DNA of 64,000 bases, taken from positions 47,966 through 111,965 of the forward strand of contig JAUNMR010000009.1 of the NCBI GenBank assembly GCA_030537455.1. The letters run 5' to 3'. This stretch comes from Planctomycetia bacterium. Its GTDB lineage: Bacteria > Planctomycetota > Planctomycetia > Pirellulales > Thermoguttaceae. The notes beneath the pieces are model-generated. The model did no database searches. It was not told the origin of the DNA and saw only the letters and a list, made by a program, of their open reading frames with translations. Below are positions 46,501 to 54,832 of the stretch, one piece after another. The position numbers were made by a program, and so were the translations under genes. Numbering within the stretch: the stretch's first letter is position 1; every line of letters begins with the position of its first letter.

Positions 46501-46882
46501 GGCGTCTAGTTTTATTCGTTTAGGATTGGTTTAGATCCTATCTTCCCTGTATTCGTGCGAGACGCAATTGGCACGCCTTTTTGTGTCAATTGTATCTCGC
46601 ACGAGTCGTTATTTGCGTATCCCTTATTTTGTAGCGCCAAAGCCCCATAGATCTTACCAGAATAGAAATCGTGTAAATTTGAGAAATATTTTTTTATGTC
46701 TATTGACAAACCAAGAATTTCAGTTAATATACAACAGTAGTTCAAGTAAGTCTGGTCAGCAAGAACCTGATACTTGAAGAGAACGACTATATAACGTAGG
46801 GATGAATCGTTGATTCCGTATCTTTGATCGGATATAATGACGTAACGTCGCCACGTAACATGACCATGGGAGATAAATCAAA
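46501..46882 (+). promoter_or_regulatory. Gap with a large hairpin and a candidate internal promoter
   Basis: A near-perfect inverted repeat lies at 46553-46570 (TCGTGCGAGACGCAATTG) and 46587-46604 (CAATTGTATCTCGCACGA), 16 of 18 pairs, with a 16-base loop that contains CTTTTTG. No T-run follows the right arm, so terminator function is uncertain. Further on, TTGACA at 46703-46708, a 16-base spacer and TAATAT at 46725-46730 form a good promoter for the SPFH-like gene. This suggests the last gene can be expressed apart from the first six. GGGAGA precedes its ATG. No other gene is seen. Confidence 0.5.
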
Positions 46883-48808
46883 ATGACAACCGAGTTCCTC
46901 GCACGACGTTTCAAACAGGAGTACCACCGCGGAGGTTTGCTCCAAAAGATCTTTGGTAGTCAACGCGAAATCGAGGCGTCGATTGGCGCTTTCTTGGCGA
47001 CGCCCGATACGACGAGCTTTCTTTGTAGCGTCGGCTTCGATGAAAACGAAAGCAAATACACGCTTGACTCTTGTCAAGCTGTCTCCAAAGTCTCTGACAT
47101 AACCGCCATTGATGATTCGACGTACCTGATACAGGTTCAGACCGGTCCCTTTGAGCTTCAAATGTCGTGGACGTTAAAAGATCAAGCCGACGTGCCATTT
47201 GCCTTGACGATCAAGGCAACGTGCGTAATTGGATGGACTCAGAACCATAGCGCTCATGTTTTCCTCGACGCTAATCTACGTCGTTTCCAAGTGTACGACG
47301 AGATCGTTCCTCTGACGCTTGAACAGCGTTTGCAGCCGGAGGCGCTCACTCGCTTGACGCCTATGTTCGTTCAATATACCTACGACCTAATCTCCGAACA
47401 AAACGCCGTTTGCCCGGATTGGATCGCCGGGCAGTTGAACGAATGCCTGCAGAGTTGTGGCGTTGTTGTCAATGACGTGACGGTCGCCTACAATTCCGAT
47501 ACTGCCAACGCCAAACGCGAGGAAGAAGAACTTGCCGCCGCACGCATGCAGGAAGAAAACGCGTTGCGTGAAACTTTGGAACACGACCTGAATTTACGAA
47601 CGATTCGTTCCGACTACGAACAAGCCGAACAACGACGTAAGCATAAGGCGACTCTCGACTCCTACGAACGTCTGATGGAAGAGGAAGCCGCACGCGATAA
47701 AGTGCGTCGTCAACGGATTTTAGCGAAGAAGGAGCGTGATAGCCTCAAGAGTCAACGAAAATACGAACGCCTGGAAGCGGAACTTCGGATTTCCGAATTG
47801 CGTGAAAAACCGCGTGCTTATCGTGAGGAATTGCAATCGGAACTTGAGGTCGCGCGAGAGGAACTGAAGAATACCAACAAGGCCTTCCAAGAATTGCAAG
47901 ATCAAGTACAACAGCTCAGCGCGAATCTTCCTCAAATTCTTCGTCAGATTACCGAAAACCAGCTCCCCGTCAACGACCAGGTTCACACTACCGTTAACCA
48001 GTTCACCGTCAACGACACGGTTCAGCCTACTGACGGCCAGTTCACCGTCAATGACGCGGTTCAGCCTACTGACGAACAATTCATTGTCAACGACGCGGTT
48101 CAGCCAACGGATAACCCGTTTACTGTTAATGACGCGGTTCAGTCTACCGACGTCCAATTCACAGCCAACGACTCTGACCAGCTTATATTCAACGAGGCGG
48201 TCGCGTTTGTGCACGTCATGGGCGTCGACGCACAGACCCTTGCGGAAGAAGGCGCTACGAAGTCGAAAGAATTTGTGAGCGCCACCCTTGCACAACGCGC
48301 TCAATCGAAGACCCTTCCGACGATTACCACTCGTTTCGCCTCGCTCGTGCCGCGTGATATTTGCCCGGGTTTGAAGGAAAATACCGTGCGCGTCGGTAAG
48401 CCGATCTCCTTCGACTTTGTTAGTCCCGTCGCCGGGTATTTGACGATCGTTAACCTCGGTACGAGCGGTCGCTACTTCCTCCACTCGCCAAACTACTTTA
48501 TCGAACCCGGTAACGCCAAGGTTCCTGCGCAAACCAACTGCGAAATTCCCGGTAAGCTTCTTTCCCCGAATGGGCAGATCAGTCAGGAAGACTACAACGA
48601 ACTCGGTCCCGTTGGTTTTGAAGAGGTTTATGTGATTGTGACGCCTCAACCTCTGGTAAGCGCGCAGGAGTTGCAAGAGCTTTCCTACGATTCGCCTTGC
48701 GCTGAATTGTCCCTGGAGCGTATGCTTCAAATGATTGAAGCGCTCGGCGAGCTTCCTGCCGACAAATGCGCAGTCGGCGCTGTTTCCTTCTTTGTCGTCA
48801 ATGACTAA
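46883..48808 (+). CDS. SPFH-like coiled-coil protein with 13-residue repeats and DUF4384-like C-terminus
   Basis: 641 residues. Residues about 80-215 resemble the SPFH/stomatin core: alternating strands, then NECLQSCGVVVNDVTVAYNS just before a long charged helix, as in flotillin, YdjI and stomatin. Residues 205-345 form a coiled coil rich in Glu, Arg and Lys. Six 13-residue repeats (361-438; consensus FTVNDAVQPTDxQ) follow. Residues about 500-625 resemble DUF4384 (ISFDFVSPVAGYLTIVN, then SGRYFLHSP), a domain often found with kinases or caspase-like proteins. There is no signal or membrane helix; membrane scaffolding through SPFH is likely. In Bacillus a PspA operon also carries an SPFH protein (YdjI), so the pairing with ESCRT-III-like proteins is suggestive. 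Terminator follows directly. Confidence 0.65.
   Translation: MTTEFLARRFKQEYHRGGLLQKIFGSQREIEASIGAFLATPDTTSFLCSVGFDENESKYTLDSCQAVSKVSDITAIDDSTYLIQVQTGPFELQMSWTLKDQADVPFALTIKATCVIGWTQNHSAHVFLDANLRRFQVYDEIVPLTLEQRLQPEALTRLTPMFVQYTYDLISEQNAVCPDWIAGQLNECLQSCGVVVNDVTVAYNSDTANAKREEEELAAARMQEENALRETLEHDLNLRTIRSDYEQAEQRRKHKATLDSYERLMEEEAARDKVRRQRILAKKERDSLKSQRKYERLEAELRISELREKPRAYREELQSELEVAREELKNTNKAFQELQDQVQQLSANLPQILRQITENQLPVNDQVHTTVNQFTVNDTVQPTDGQFTVNDAVQPTDEQFIVNDAVQPTDNPFTVNDAVQSTDVQFTANDSDQLIFNEAVAFVHVMGVDAQTLAEEGATKSKEFVSATLAQRAQSKTLPTITTRFASLVPRDICPGLKENTVRVGKPISFDFVSPVAGYLTIVNLGTSGRYFLHSPNYFIEPGNAKVPAQTNCEIPGKLLSPNGQISQEDYNELGPVGFEEVYVIVTPQPLVSAQELQELSYDSPCAELSLERMLQMIEALGELPADKCAVGAVSFFVVND
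47963..48196 (+). repeat. Six 39-base coding repeats
   Basis: Six in-frame units of 39 bases encode 13-residue repeats (consensus FTVNDAVQPTDxQ). The middle four are closest to each other; the first (LPVNDQVHTTVNQ) and the last (FTANDSDQLIFNE) have drifted. Synonymous differences (GTCAACGAC, GTCAATGAC, GTTAATGAC) show they are not a very recent expansion. Confidence 0.9.
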
Positions 48809-48816
48809 CACGTTGT

Positions 48817-48856
48817 GGGCGTGACACTTGCACTGCAAGTCGTTACGCCCTTTTTT
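48817..48856 (+). terminator. Strong terminator closing the ESCRT-like block
   Basis: GGGCGTGACACTTGCA pairs with TGCAAGTCGTTACGCCC (one bulge), followed by TTTTTT. It begins eight bases after the stop of the SPFH-like gene and ends before the GH2 ATG, so the block ends here. Confidence 0.93.
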
Positions 48857-48869
48857 CATGGAGACGCCT

Positions 48870-51533
48870 ATGTCCTTTACACTTAAAAAACTTGGTTTGG
48901 TCGCGCTTTGTGGACTTTTGGTTCTCAGCGCGTTGGAAGCGCTTTGCGCTAGCGAGTTTGCCCCCGGTGATAGACGCGGCGTCTGCGATTTTAACGACGA
49001 TTGGTTCTGTGCTGCGGTTCTTCCTGAAAATATTCGTCAGGAGTCGATTCGCACTTTCCAACGCGGCGATCAACTTGTCGCGGAAAAGACCGAAGAGTTT
49101 CAATCCGTTCGCCTGCCGCACGACTGGGCAATTGAGCAGGGTTTTGATAAATCGCTCGACGGCGATACCGGCATGGCTAAATGGCGTGGCGTTGTTATTT
49201 ATCGTAAATTCTATCGTCCCGATGACGTCGATAAAGGCAAACGCTTTATTCTCGAACTCGACGGCGCTATGTCCTTTCCCGAGGTCTATGTCAACGGTCT
49301 TTACGCGGGCGGTTGGGATTATGGCTATCTTGGTTTCCAAGTGGACCTCACAGATTTTCTCAAATTCGATCAGACGAATGAGCTTCTGATCCGTTGTGAC
49401 GCGCGCGACCACAAATCCCGCTGGTACCCCGGGCTGGGGGTTTATCGTAACGTTAAACTGCTCAAAGTATCGCATGAGCTATGGCTCCCCCAAGGCGCCG
49501 CCCAGATTAGCTTTGACAACGTCTCTGTTAATAAAGACGAATCGACCGGTAAATTCTACGCCGACGCCGACTTATCTGTCGACGTGACCCCTGAAGTTCT
49601 AAGCGCTGTCGACGCTAATGTTACGCTACAAATATTTGCTCCCGACGGCAAGGAACTAGCTAAACAGACCAAAAGTCTCAGTCTGAAAGTCAACGCCGAG
49701 AAAAACGATACGTTACAAGACTCCCAGCGATATCCTCAGTATGACGACCAGCCGGTGTTCCAGTTCCAAGTCAAGCTTTCACACGTCTTAGCGTGGGACG
49801 TCGACCAGCCCAGTTTGCATTATGCCGTTGTGACCTTTGAGGACCAACACGGTCGGCGCCTCGACCAAACCGTGGAGCGTTTTGGCGTGCGAACCGCTGT
49901 ACTGACGGTTGATAACGGATTCTTTCTGAACGGACGTCGTTTGCAACTTTACGGGGTCGATCTGCATCACGACCAAGGGGTTCTTGGCGCAGTTTCCCAT
50001 CCTGCAGCGGTACGTCGCCAACTCGAAATCATGCGCGATATGGGCGCGAACGCCGTTCGTACCAGTCATAATCCTAATTCCTCGACCTTTATGGACGCCT
50101 GCGACGAGCTTGGTTTTGTCGTGTGGGACGAACTTTTTGACAAATGGGACGGTACCGCCGGTCTGCGTAGCGACGACGACTTCTTTGCTTTTAGCGCTCG
50201 TCAAGCGCGACAGTTTGTGCGTCGCGACCGTAATCGCCCGTGTGTTATCGCTTGGTCTATCGGTAATGAAATCGCCGATATCGAACGCAACTCCAAAGGA
50301 GCGTCTAATCCGCAAACCAATGCCAAAGCACGCGTTGCGCATTTGGCCGACGCCGTGCGCCAGTACGATAGCTCCCGACTTGTTGGTCAAGGTTGCTTTG
50401 TCGAGAGCGCCATCGGTGATTTCCCTCCCAAAAATGACGCTATATCTCCTCTTGACGTCCACGGCTGGAATTACGGCGCTAAGTACCGCTTCGGTCGACG
50501 TAGCTATCCCCAGAAGCCAGTCGTGTACACCGAGTCGGCCTCCGCGTTCTCCACGCGTGATTACTTCGATCCACATCACCCCGTCAAAAAAGATCAATAC
50601 GACTTCCAAGTTAAACAAGTCGATAGTTACGACCTCGTCTCCGCCAACGGACCGCGTGATATCCCCGAATACGACTTCGAACGCATGTTACAGGACCAAT
50701 ATGTCGCCGGAGAGTTCGTTTGGACTGGGTTCGATTACATCGGCGAGTCCGCGCCGTTCCAAAAGGACGCAAACCTATGCTACTTTGGGATCGTTGATAT
50801 CACCGGCGCGCCGAAATCACGTTTCTACCTCTATCGTAGCCATTGGAATAAACGCGATAAAACCGCATACATCCTCCCATACTGGAACTGGGAAGGCAGG
50901 GAAGGGGAGGTCGTGCCCGTCTACGTCTATACCAGCGGCGACTCCGCTGAGCTATTCCTCAATGGCAAATCCCTCGGGCGAAAGTACAAAGACCTCACGC
51001 GTACTCTGGAAATGCCAAAGGACGCGACCTTCGATCTGCCCGAGTACTATTGGATTATCGATAAATATCGACTCCGCTGGGAAGACGTCGTCTACGAACC
51101 GGGCGAGTTACTCGCTGTGTGCTATCAAGGCGATGAAGAAATCGCGCGATATACCACAAAAACCGCTGGTAAGGTCGCTGTTATCAAAATGCTACCCGAA
51201 GGTCGATCCTATACTAAGTATTCTAATGTTGATGTTTACGACAATGACGACCTTATCTACATTCCCATAGAGGCCTTTGACGCCGACGGTATTGCATGTC
51301 GTACTGCCGACAATACCTTTGAGGTCGAGGTTCAAGGCGCCGGAACCCTTGCCGGTCTTGGAAACGGTAATCCACTTGCTTGCGAATCTTTTGCCGACGC
51401 TAAGCATTGTCTCTTCTATGGAAAGGCCTTACTGGTCGTTCGCACGTGCGCGAACAACGCTGATAACACCGTGCGCGTTATCTTACGCTCACAAGACTTG
51501 CCTGAGCAGGTCGTTGAGTTTAAGGTTAAATGA
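48870..51533 (+). CDS. Secreted GH2-family beta-galactosidase-like enzyme
   Basis: An 887-residue protein with a signal peptide (about 1-27, LEALCAS). Domains in order: jelly-roll sugar-binding (about 38-200), Ig-like (205-340), TIM barrel (about 345-640) and C-terminal beta domains with PVYVYTSGDSAELFLNGKSL (DUF4982-type). The catalytic acid/base is Glu467 in AWSIGNE and the nucleophile is Glu555 in VYTESASAF; the NAVRTSHNPNSS signature is at about 394-405. The ATG at 48870 is preferred because GGAGAC precedes it and the signal starts there; a second ATG lies 12 bases upstream. GH2 covers beta-galactosidases, glucuronidases and mannosidases; galactosidase is likeliest. It is separated from the previous block by a terminator and followed by its own terminator. 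Confidence 0.92.
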   Translation: MSFTLKKLGLVALCGLLVLSALEALCASEFAPGDRRGVCDFNDDWFCAAVLPENIRQESIRTFQRGDQLVAEKTEEFQSVRLPHDWAIEQGFDKSLDGDTGMAKWRGVVIYRKFYRPDDVDKGKRFILELDGAMSFPEVYVNGLYAGGWDYGYLGFQVDLTDFLKFDQTNELLIRCDARDHKSRWYPGLGVYRNVKLLKVSHELWLPQGAAQISFDNVSVNKDESTGKFYADADLSVDVTPEVLSAVDANVTLQIFAPDGKELAKQTKSLSLKVNAEKNDTLQDSQRYPQYDDQPVFQFQVKLSHVLAWDVDQPSLHYAVVTFEDQHGRRLDQTVERFGVRTAVLTVDNGFFLNGRRLQLYGVDLHHDQGVLGAVSHPAAVRRQLEIMRDMGANAVRTSHNPNSSTFMDACDELGFVVWDELFDKWDGTAGLRSDDDFFAFSARQARQFVRRDRNRPCVIAWSIGNEIADIERNSKGASNPQTNAKARVAHLADAVRQYDSSRLVGQGCFVESAIGDFPPKNDAISPLDVHGWNYGAKYRFGRRSYPQKPVVYTESASAFSTRDYFDPHHPVKKDQYDFQVKQVDSYDLVSANGPRDIPEYDFERMLQDQYVAGEFVWTGFDYIGESAPFQKDANLCYFGIVDITGAPKSRFYLYRSHWNKRDKTAYILPYWNWEGREGEVVPVYVYTSGDSAELFLNGKSLGRKYKDLTRTLEMPKDATFDLPEYYWIIDKYRLRWEDVVYEPGELLAVCYQGDEEIARYTTKTAGKVAVIKMLPEGRSYTKYSNVDVYDNDDLIYIPIEAFDADGIACRTADNTFEVEVQGAGTLAGLGNGNPLACESFADAKHCLFYGKALLVVRTCANNADNTVRVILRSQDLPEQVVEFKVK

Positions 51534-51564
51534 TCCCAGAGAAATCTCCGTTCGATATATCCAA

Positions 51565-51608
51565 TAAGGCGTTACGTCTGTTTTGTGGCGTAACGCCTTA
51601 CCTTTTTC
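51565..51608 (+). terminator. Terminator after the GH2 gene
   Basis: TAAGGCGTTACG (51565-51576) and CGTAACGCCTTA (51589-51600) are exact complements around a 12-base loop, followed by CCTTTTTC. It lies 32 bases past the stop. Confidence 0.9.
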
Positions 51609-52002
51609 TTGGTTAAATACTTGATTTGTCCTAGTTACCTCGGTTCGGCGCAGTTCTTTGACAAGGTAGATATTATGTCTATAGCTCAGGTTGTTGTTAT
51701 CAGTTATATCAATTACCAACTATCAATATTTTAGATTTGACGGGTTCAAATTAAGCGCTATAATTGCGGGCGTTGTTAAAACCTACTAAAAATGTAGGAA
51801 TTGAAATAACCGCCGAACTTTGAAGGTCAGGAATAGCCATGAACTGTTGTATGGAACGATTGGTTGCTCTCAGTGAGCTTTGTCCATGTATGTCCATGTC
51901 GTTATTAGACGTCCCCAGCGTGTCGTCTTTCTTTGGCGAACAAGAAGCGTTCGGTCGGTCGATTCCCCCAATACCTGTACATAGAAAGCAGGTCATATTA
52001 CC
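51609..52002 (+). promoter_or_regulatory. Control region of the sulfate operon
   Basis: TTGACG at 51737-51742, a 16-base spacer and TATAAT at 51759-51764 make a near-consensus sigma-70 promoter, giving a leader of about 230 bases to the sbp ATG. A short dyad, CCTAC-TAAAAAT-GTAGG at 51782-51798, lies just past the likely transcription start and could be an operator, possibly for the LysR-type regulator at the end of the operon. I do not recognise a riboswitch in the leader. Confidence 0.65.
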
Positions 52003-53067
52003 ATGACAAAACGCCAAGTTACTTTACTCCTCGCTCTTACCGCAGTTCTAGGTTCTCTTACGTTCACCGGTTGCGCGTCACGTAACAACGATGATTCGGA
52101 ATTGGAAATTGTGAACGTATCTTACGATCCGACTCGTGAGTTGTACCAAGCGTACAACAGGATTTTTGAGGCTCATTACGAGACTCTCACGGGCAAAAAG
52201 ATTCACGTGACTCAATCTCATGGCGGATCAGGCAAACAAGCGCTTGAAGTGGCCAATGGTCTTCGTGCCGACGTCGTGACGCTCGCGTTGGAAGGCGATG
52301 TTCAAGTTGTCGCGGACGCCGGACTGATTGAACCTGGTTTCGTCTCTAAGTTCCCTCTGGACAGTTCTCCCTATACCTCAACTATTGTCTTTCTCGTTCG
52401 CGCAGGAAATCCCAAACAAATCAAGGATTGGAACGATTTGATCAAGGGCGGCGTCGGCGTGATTACTCCTAACCCCAAGACGTCCGGCGGCGCGATGTGG
52501 AATTATTTGGCCGCTTGGTACTATTTTGAACAGCAAGGTCAGACAGAAAAAGATATAGTAGAATCGATCCGCGCGCTCTATAAAAACGTTGTCGTTCTCG
52601 ACTCCGGCGCTCGCGGCGCAACGACCTCTTTTGTTGAAAACGGTCAGGGCGACGTCCTCGTTGCCTGGGAAAACGAAGCGTTCCTCGCGCTAAGAGAATA
52701 CCCCGGGAAATATGAAATTGTCGTGCCCTCTGTCTCAATCTTGTGCCAGCCGACCGTGGCTGTGGTCGATGAAGTCGCTAAAAAACATGGCGCGGCTGAG
52801 GCGGCTAGTGAATATCTCTCCTTCTTATATTCCGACCAGGCTCAGGAAGTGGAGGCGGAAAACTTCTACCGTCCTAGTTCCAAAGAGATTTATGAACGCT
52901 ACGTCTCTGATTCGAACGACTCTGTTGTCAATAAGATTCCTGAAGACGGCAAGTGGATTAACGACAATGTCACGCTAACCAATATTGACCACTTTGGCGG
53001 TTGGAAAAAAGCACGCGCGGTTCACTTTGCCGACGGCGCTTACTTTGATCAGATCTATGAAAAGTGA
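52003..53067 (+). CDS. sbp: Sulfate-binding lipoprotein of ABC transporter
   Basis: The first gene of the sulfate operon; 354 residues. It has a lipoprotein signal with lipobox FTGC (Cys24), so it is membrane-tethered. The mature part has the sulfate/thiosulfate-binding family marks: VSYDPTRELYQAYNRIFE, GGSGKQA, ADVVTLALEGDV, and GGAMWNYLAAWYY. It binds sulfate outside the membrane and delivers it to CysTW. The start ATG lacks a strong ribosome binding site. cysT follows after 63 bases. Confidence 0.93.
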   Translation: MTKRQVTLLLALTAVLGSLTFTGCASRNNDDSELEIVNVSYDPTRELYQAYNRIFEAHYETLTGKKIHVTQSHGGSGKQALEVANGLRADVVTLALEGDVQVVADAGLIEPGFVSKFPLDSSPYTSTIVFLVRAGNPKQIKDWNDLIKGGVGVITPNPKTSGGAMWNYLAAWYYFEQQGQTEKDIVESIRALYKNVVVLDSGARGATTSFVENGQGDVLVAWENEAFLALREYPGKYEIVVPSVSILCQPTVAVVDEVAKKHGAAEAASEYLSFLYSDQAQEVEAENFYRPSSKEIYERYVSDSNDSVVNKIPEDGKWINDNVTLTNIDHFGGWKKARAVHFADGAYFDQIYEK

Positions 53068-53130
53068 GCTTTTCGGGAATCAGACGGAGAACTTCATACG
53101 GCGCGTGGCGCTAGAAAGGTTCGGTTCTAA

Positions 53131-53970
53131 ATGATTATTCGCAAAACAAAAAGCGTTATTCCGGGCTTCGGTCTTTCTTTTGGCGTCACGCTCGCCGTTT
53201 TGAGTCTGGTTGTCTTGATTCCGCTGTGCTCGTTGGTTGTCTTTTCAGCAAAACTGACGTTTGCGGAATTCTGGCACGTGATTACGCGCGAACGTGTTCT
53301 TTCAAGTTACTACGTTAGTATTGGCACGTCTCTAATCGCCTCCCTTGTTAACGCCGTCTTCGGTCTGGCGCTCGCGTGGTTGCTGGTGCGATACGAATTT
53401 CCTGGTAAAAAGTTTATCGACGGCGTCATAGAACTTCCGTTCGCACTGCCGACCGCTGTCGCCGGTATTTCACTGACGCATCTGACTACGACTAACGGTT
53501 GGGTTGGCAAATTATTTGACTCCCTTTTTGGTATAAAGATCGCGTATACTCCTCTCGGTATTATAGTTGCGTTGGTCTTTATCGGTATCCCGTTTGTTGT
53601 GCGTTCTGTCCAACCTGTTCTTGAAAAAATCGATATTCAATATGAAGAAGCGGCAATGATTCTCGGCGCCAAGCGCGGTCGAATCTTCTGGAAGGTGATT
53701 TTTCCTGAAATCCTGCCAGCGCTGATTTCAGGCTTTACTTTGGCTTTCGCACGAAGTATCGGCGAGTACGGTAGCGTCGTGTTTATCTCCGGTAACATTC
53801 CCTACGAAACGGAAATCGCCCCGCTTATGATTATGTCCAAGTTGCAGGAATTCGATTACGCAAGCGCTACTAGTATCGCACTGGTGTTACTTACCTTGGC
53901 GTTCGTTATTCTCTCGGTGAATGCAATTCTCCAGAGCGTGGTTTCTAGGCGCGTGAGCGGCTTGGCATAA
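53131..53970 (+). CDS. cysT: Sulfate ABC transporter permease CysT
   Basis: A 279-residue permease with six hydrophobic helices and the coupling loop EEAAMILGAKRGRIFWKVIFP, typical of the CysT (CysU) family. FALPTAVAGI is also family-typical. It pairs with CysW to form the membrane channel of the sulfate/thiosulfate importer and binds the CysA ATPase on the cytoplasmic side. cysW starts 16 bases after its stop. Confidence 0.93.
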   Translation: MIIRKTKSVIPGFGLSFGVTLAVLSLVVLIPLCSLVVFSAKLTFAEFWHVITRERVLSSYYVSIGTSLIASLVNAVFGLALAWLLVRYEFPGKKFIDGVIELPFALPTAVAGISLTHLTTTNGWVGKLFDSLFGIKIAYTPLGIIVALVFIGIPFVVRSVQPVLEKIDIQYEEAAMILGAKRGRIFWKVIFPEILPALISGFTLAFARSIGEYGSVVFISGNIPYETEIAPLMIMSKLQEFDYASATSIALVLLTLAFVILSVNAILQSVVSRRVSGLA

Positions 53971-53986
53971 GAAGGGAGGTTAGCAT

Positions 53987-54817
53987 ATGGATATACGAAA
54001 AAATACCGGCGCCTTGAAATGGACGCTGATTATCGGTTGCTCGATCTTCTTATTTGTCTTCCTAATTCTTCCGCTGGCGTACATTGTCGTTACGGCGTTA
54101 CGTCAGGGAGTTCAAGCGTACTGGAACGCGATCACAGACGAGTATGCGCTAAAAGCCGCCTGGTTGACGATTGTTGCAACTCTTTGGGCGGTGGTCGTTA
54201 ATACGATCTTCGGTCTGTGCGCCGCTTGGGCGCTCACAAAGTTCGCCTTCCGTGGCAAGAAGCTCATTTCGACCTTTATCGATCTGCCCGTGACGGTTTC
54301 ACCAATTATCGCTGGTTTGATCTACGTCTTGACCTTCGGTCGCCAAAGTTGGCTCTTTCCGATCCTCGATAAGTTTGGTATCCAGATCATCTTTGCTACC
54401 CCTGGTATAGTGCTGGCAACTGTGTTTGTCACCTTTCCCTTTATCTCCCGTGAACTCATTCCCGTGCTCACGGCGCAGGGAAACGACGAAGAAGAAGCCG
54501 CGGCTCTCATGGGCGCTAAAACTTTTACGATCTTTCGTAAGGTTACATTGCCGCACATCAAGTGGGCTCTACTCTACGGGGTGGTGTTGTGCACGGCGCG
54601 TGCCATGGGCGAGTTCGGCGCGGTCTCGGTTCTCTCCGGTCATCTACGCGGTAAGACGAATACGCTCCCGCTGTATATCGAGTTACTCTATCAGGGTTAC
54701 GACTTTACCGGCGCGTTCGGCGCCTCGAGCGTCTTGGTGATCCTGGCAATCATTATTCTGGCATTACGCGTGTGGTTGGAAAAACGTGGCAATAAAGAGC
54801 TGGATATTAGTAAGTAA
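53987..54817 (+). CDS. cysW: Sulfate ABC transporter permease CysW
   Basis: A 276-residue permease with about six helices. DLPVTVSPIIAGLIYVL and EEAAALMGAKTFTIFRKVTLP are CysW-type, and ARAMGEFGAVSVLSGHLRG follows as in the family. It has a strong GGGAGG ribosome binding site. It is the second membrane subunit of the sulfate importer. Confidence 0.93.
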   Translation: MDIRKNTGALKWTLIIGCSIFLFVFLILPLAYIVVTALRQGVQAYWNAITDEYALKAAWLTIVATLWAVVVNTIFGLCAAWALTKFAFRGKKLISTFIDLPVTVSPIIAGLIYVLTFGRQSWLFPILDKFGIQIIFATPGIVLATVFVTFPFISRELIPVLTAQGNDEEEAAALMGAKTFTIFRKVTLPHIKWALLYGVVLCTARAMGEFGAVSVLSGHLRGKTNTLPLYIELLYQGYDFTGAFGASSVLVILAIIILALRVWLEKRGNKELDISK

Positions 54818-54832
54818 AGGAGGCTGTGAATA

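Noticed and set aside
47963..48196. Regular 39-base units resembling a CRISPR or VNTR array
   Set aside because: The units are contiguous and in frame within a coding sequence, with no unique spacers; they encode a protein repeat.
47720..48859. A 379-residue minus-strand frame opposite the SPFH-like gene
   Set aside because: It follows the antisense of the 39-base repeats and coiled coil, and it has no ribosome binding site or family match.
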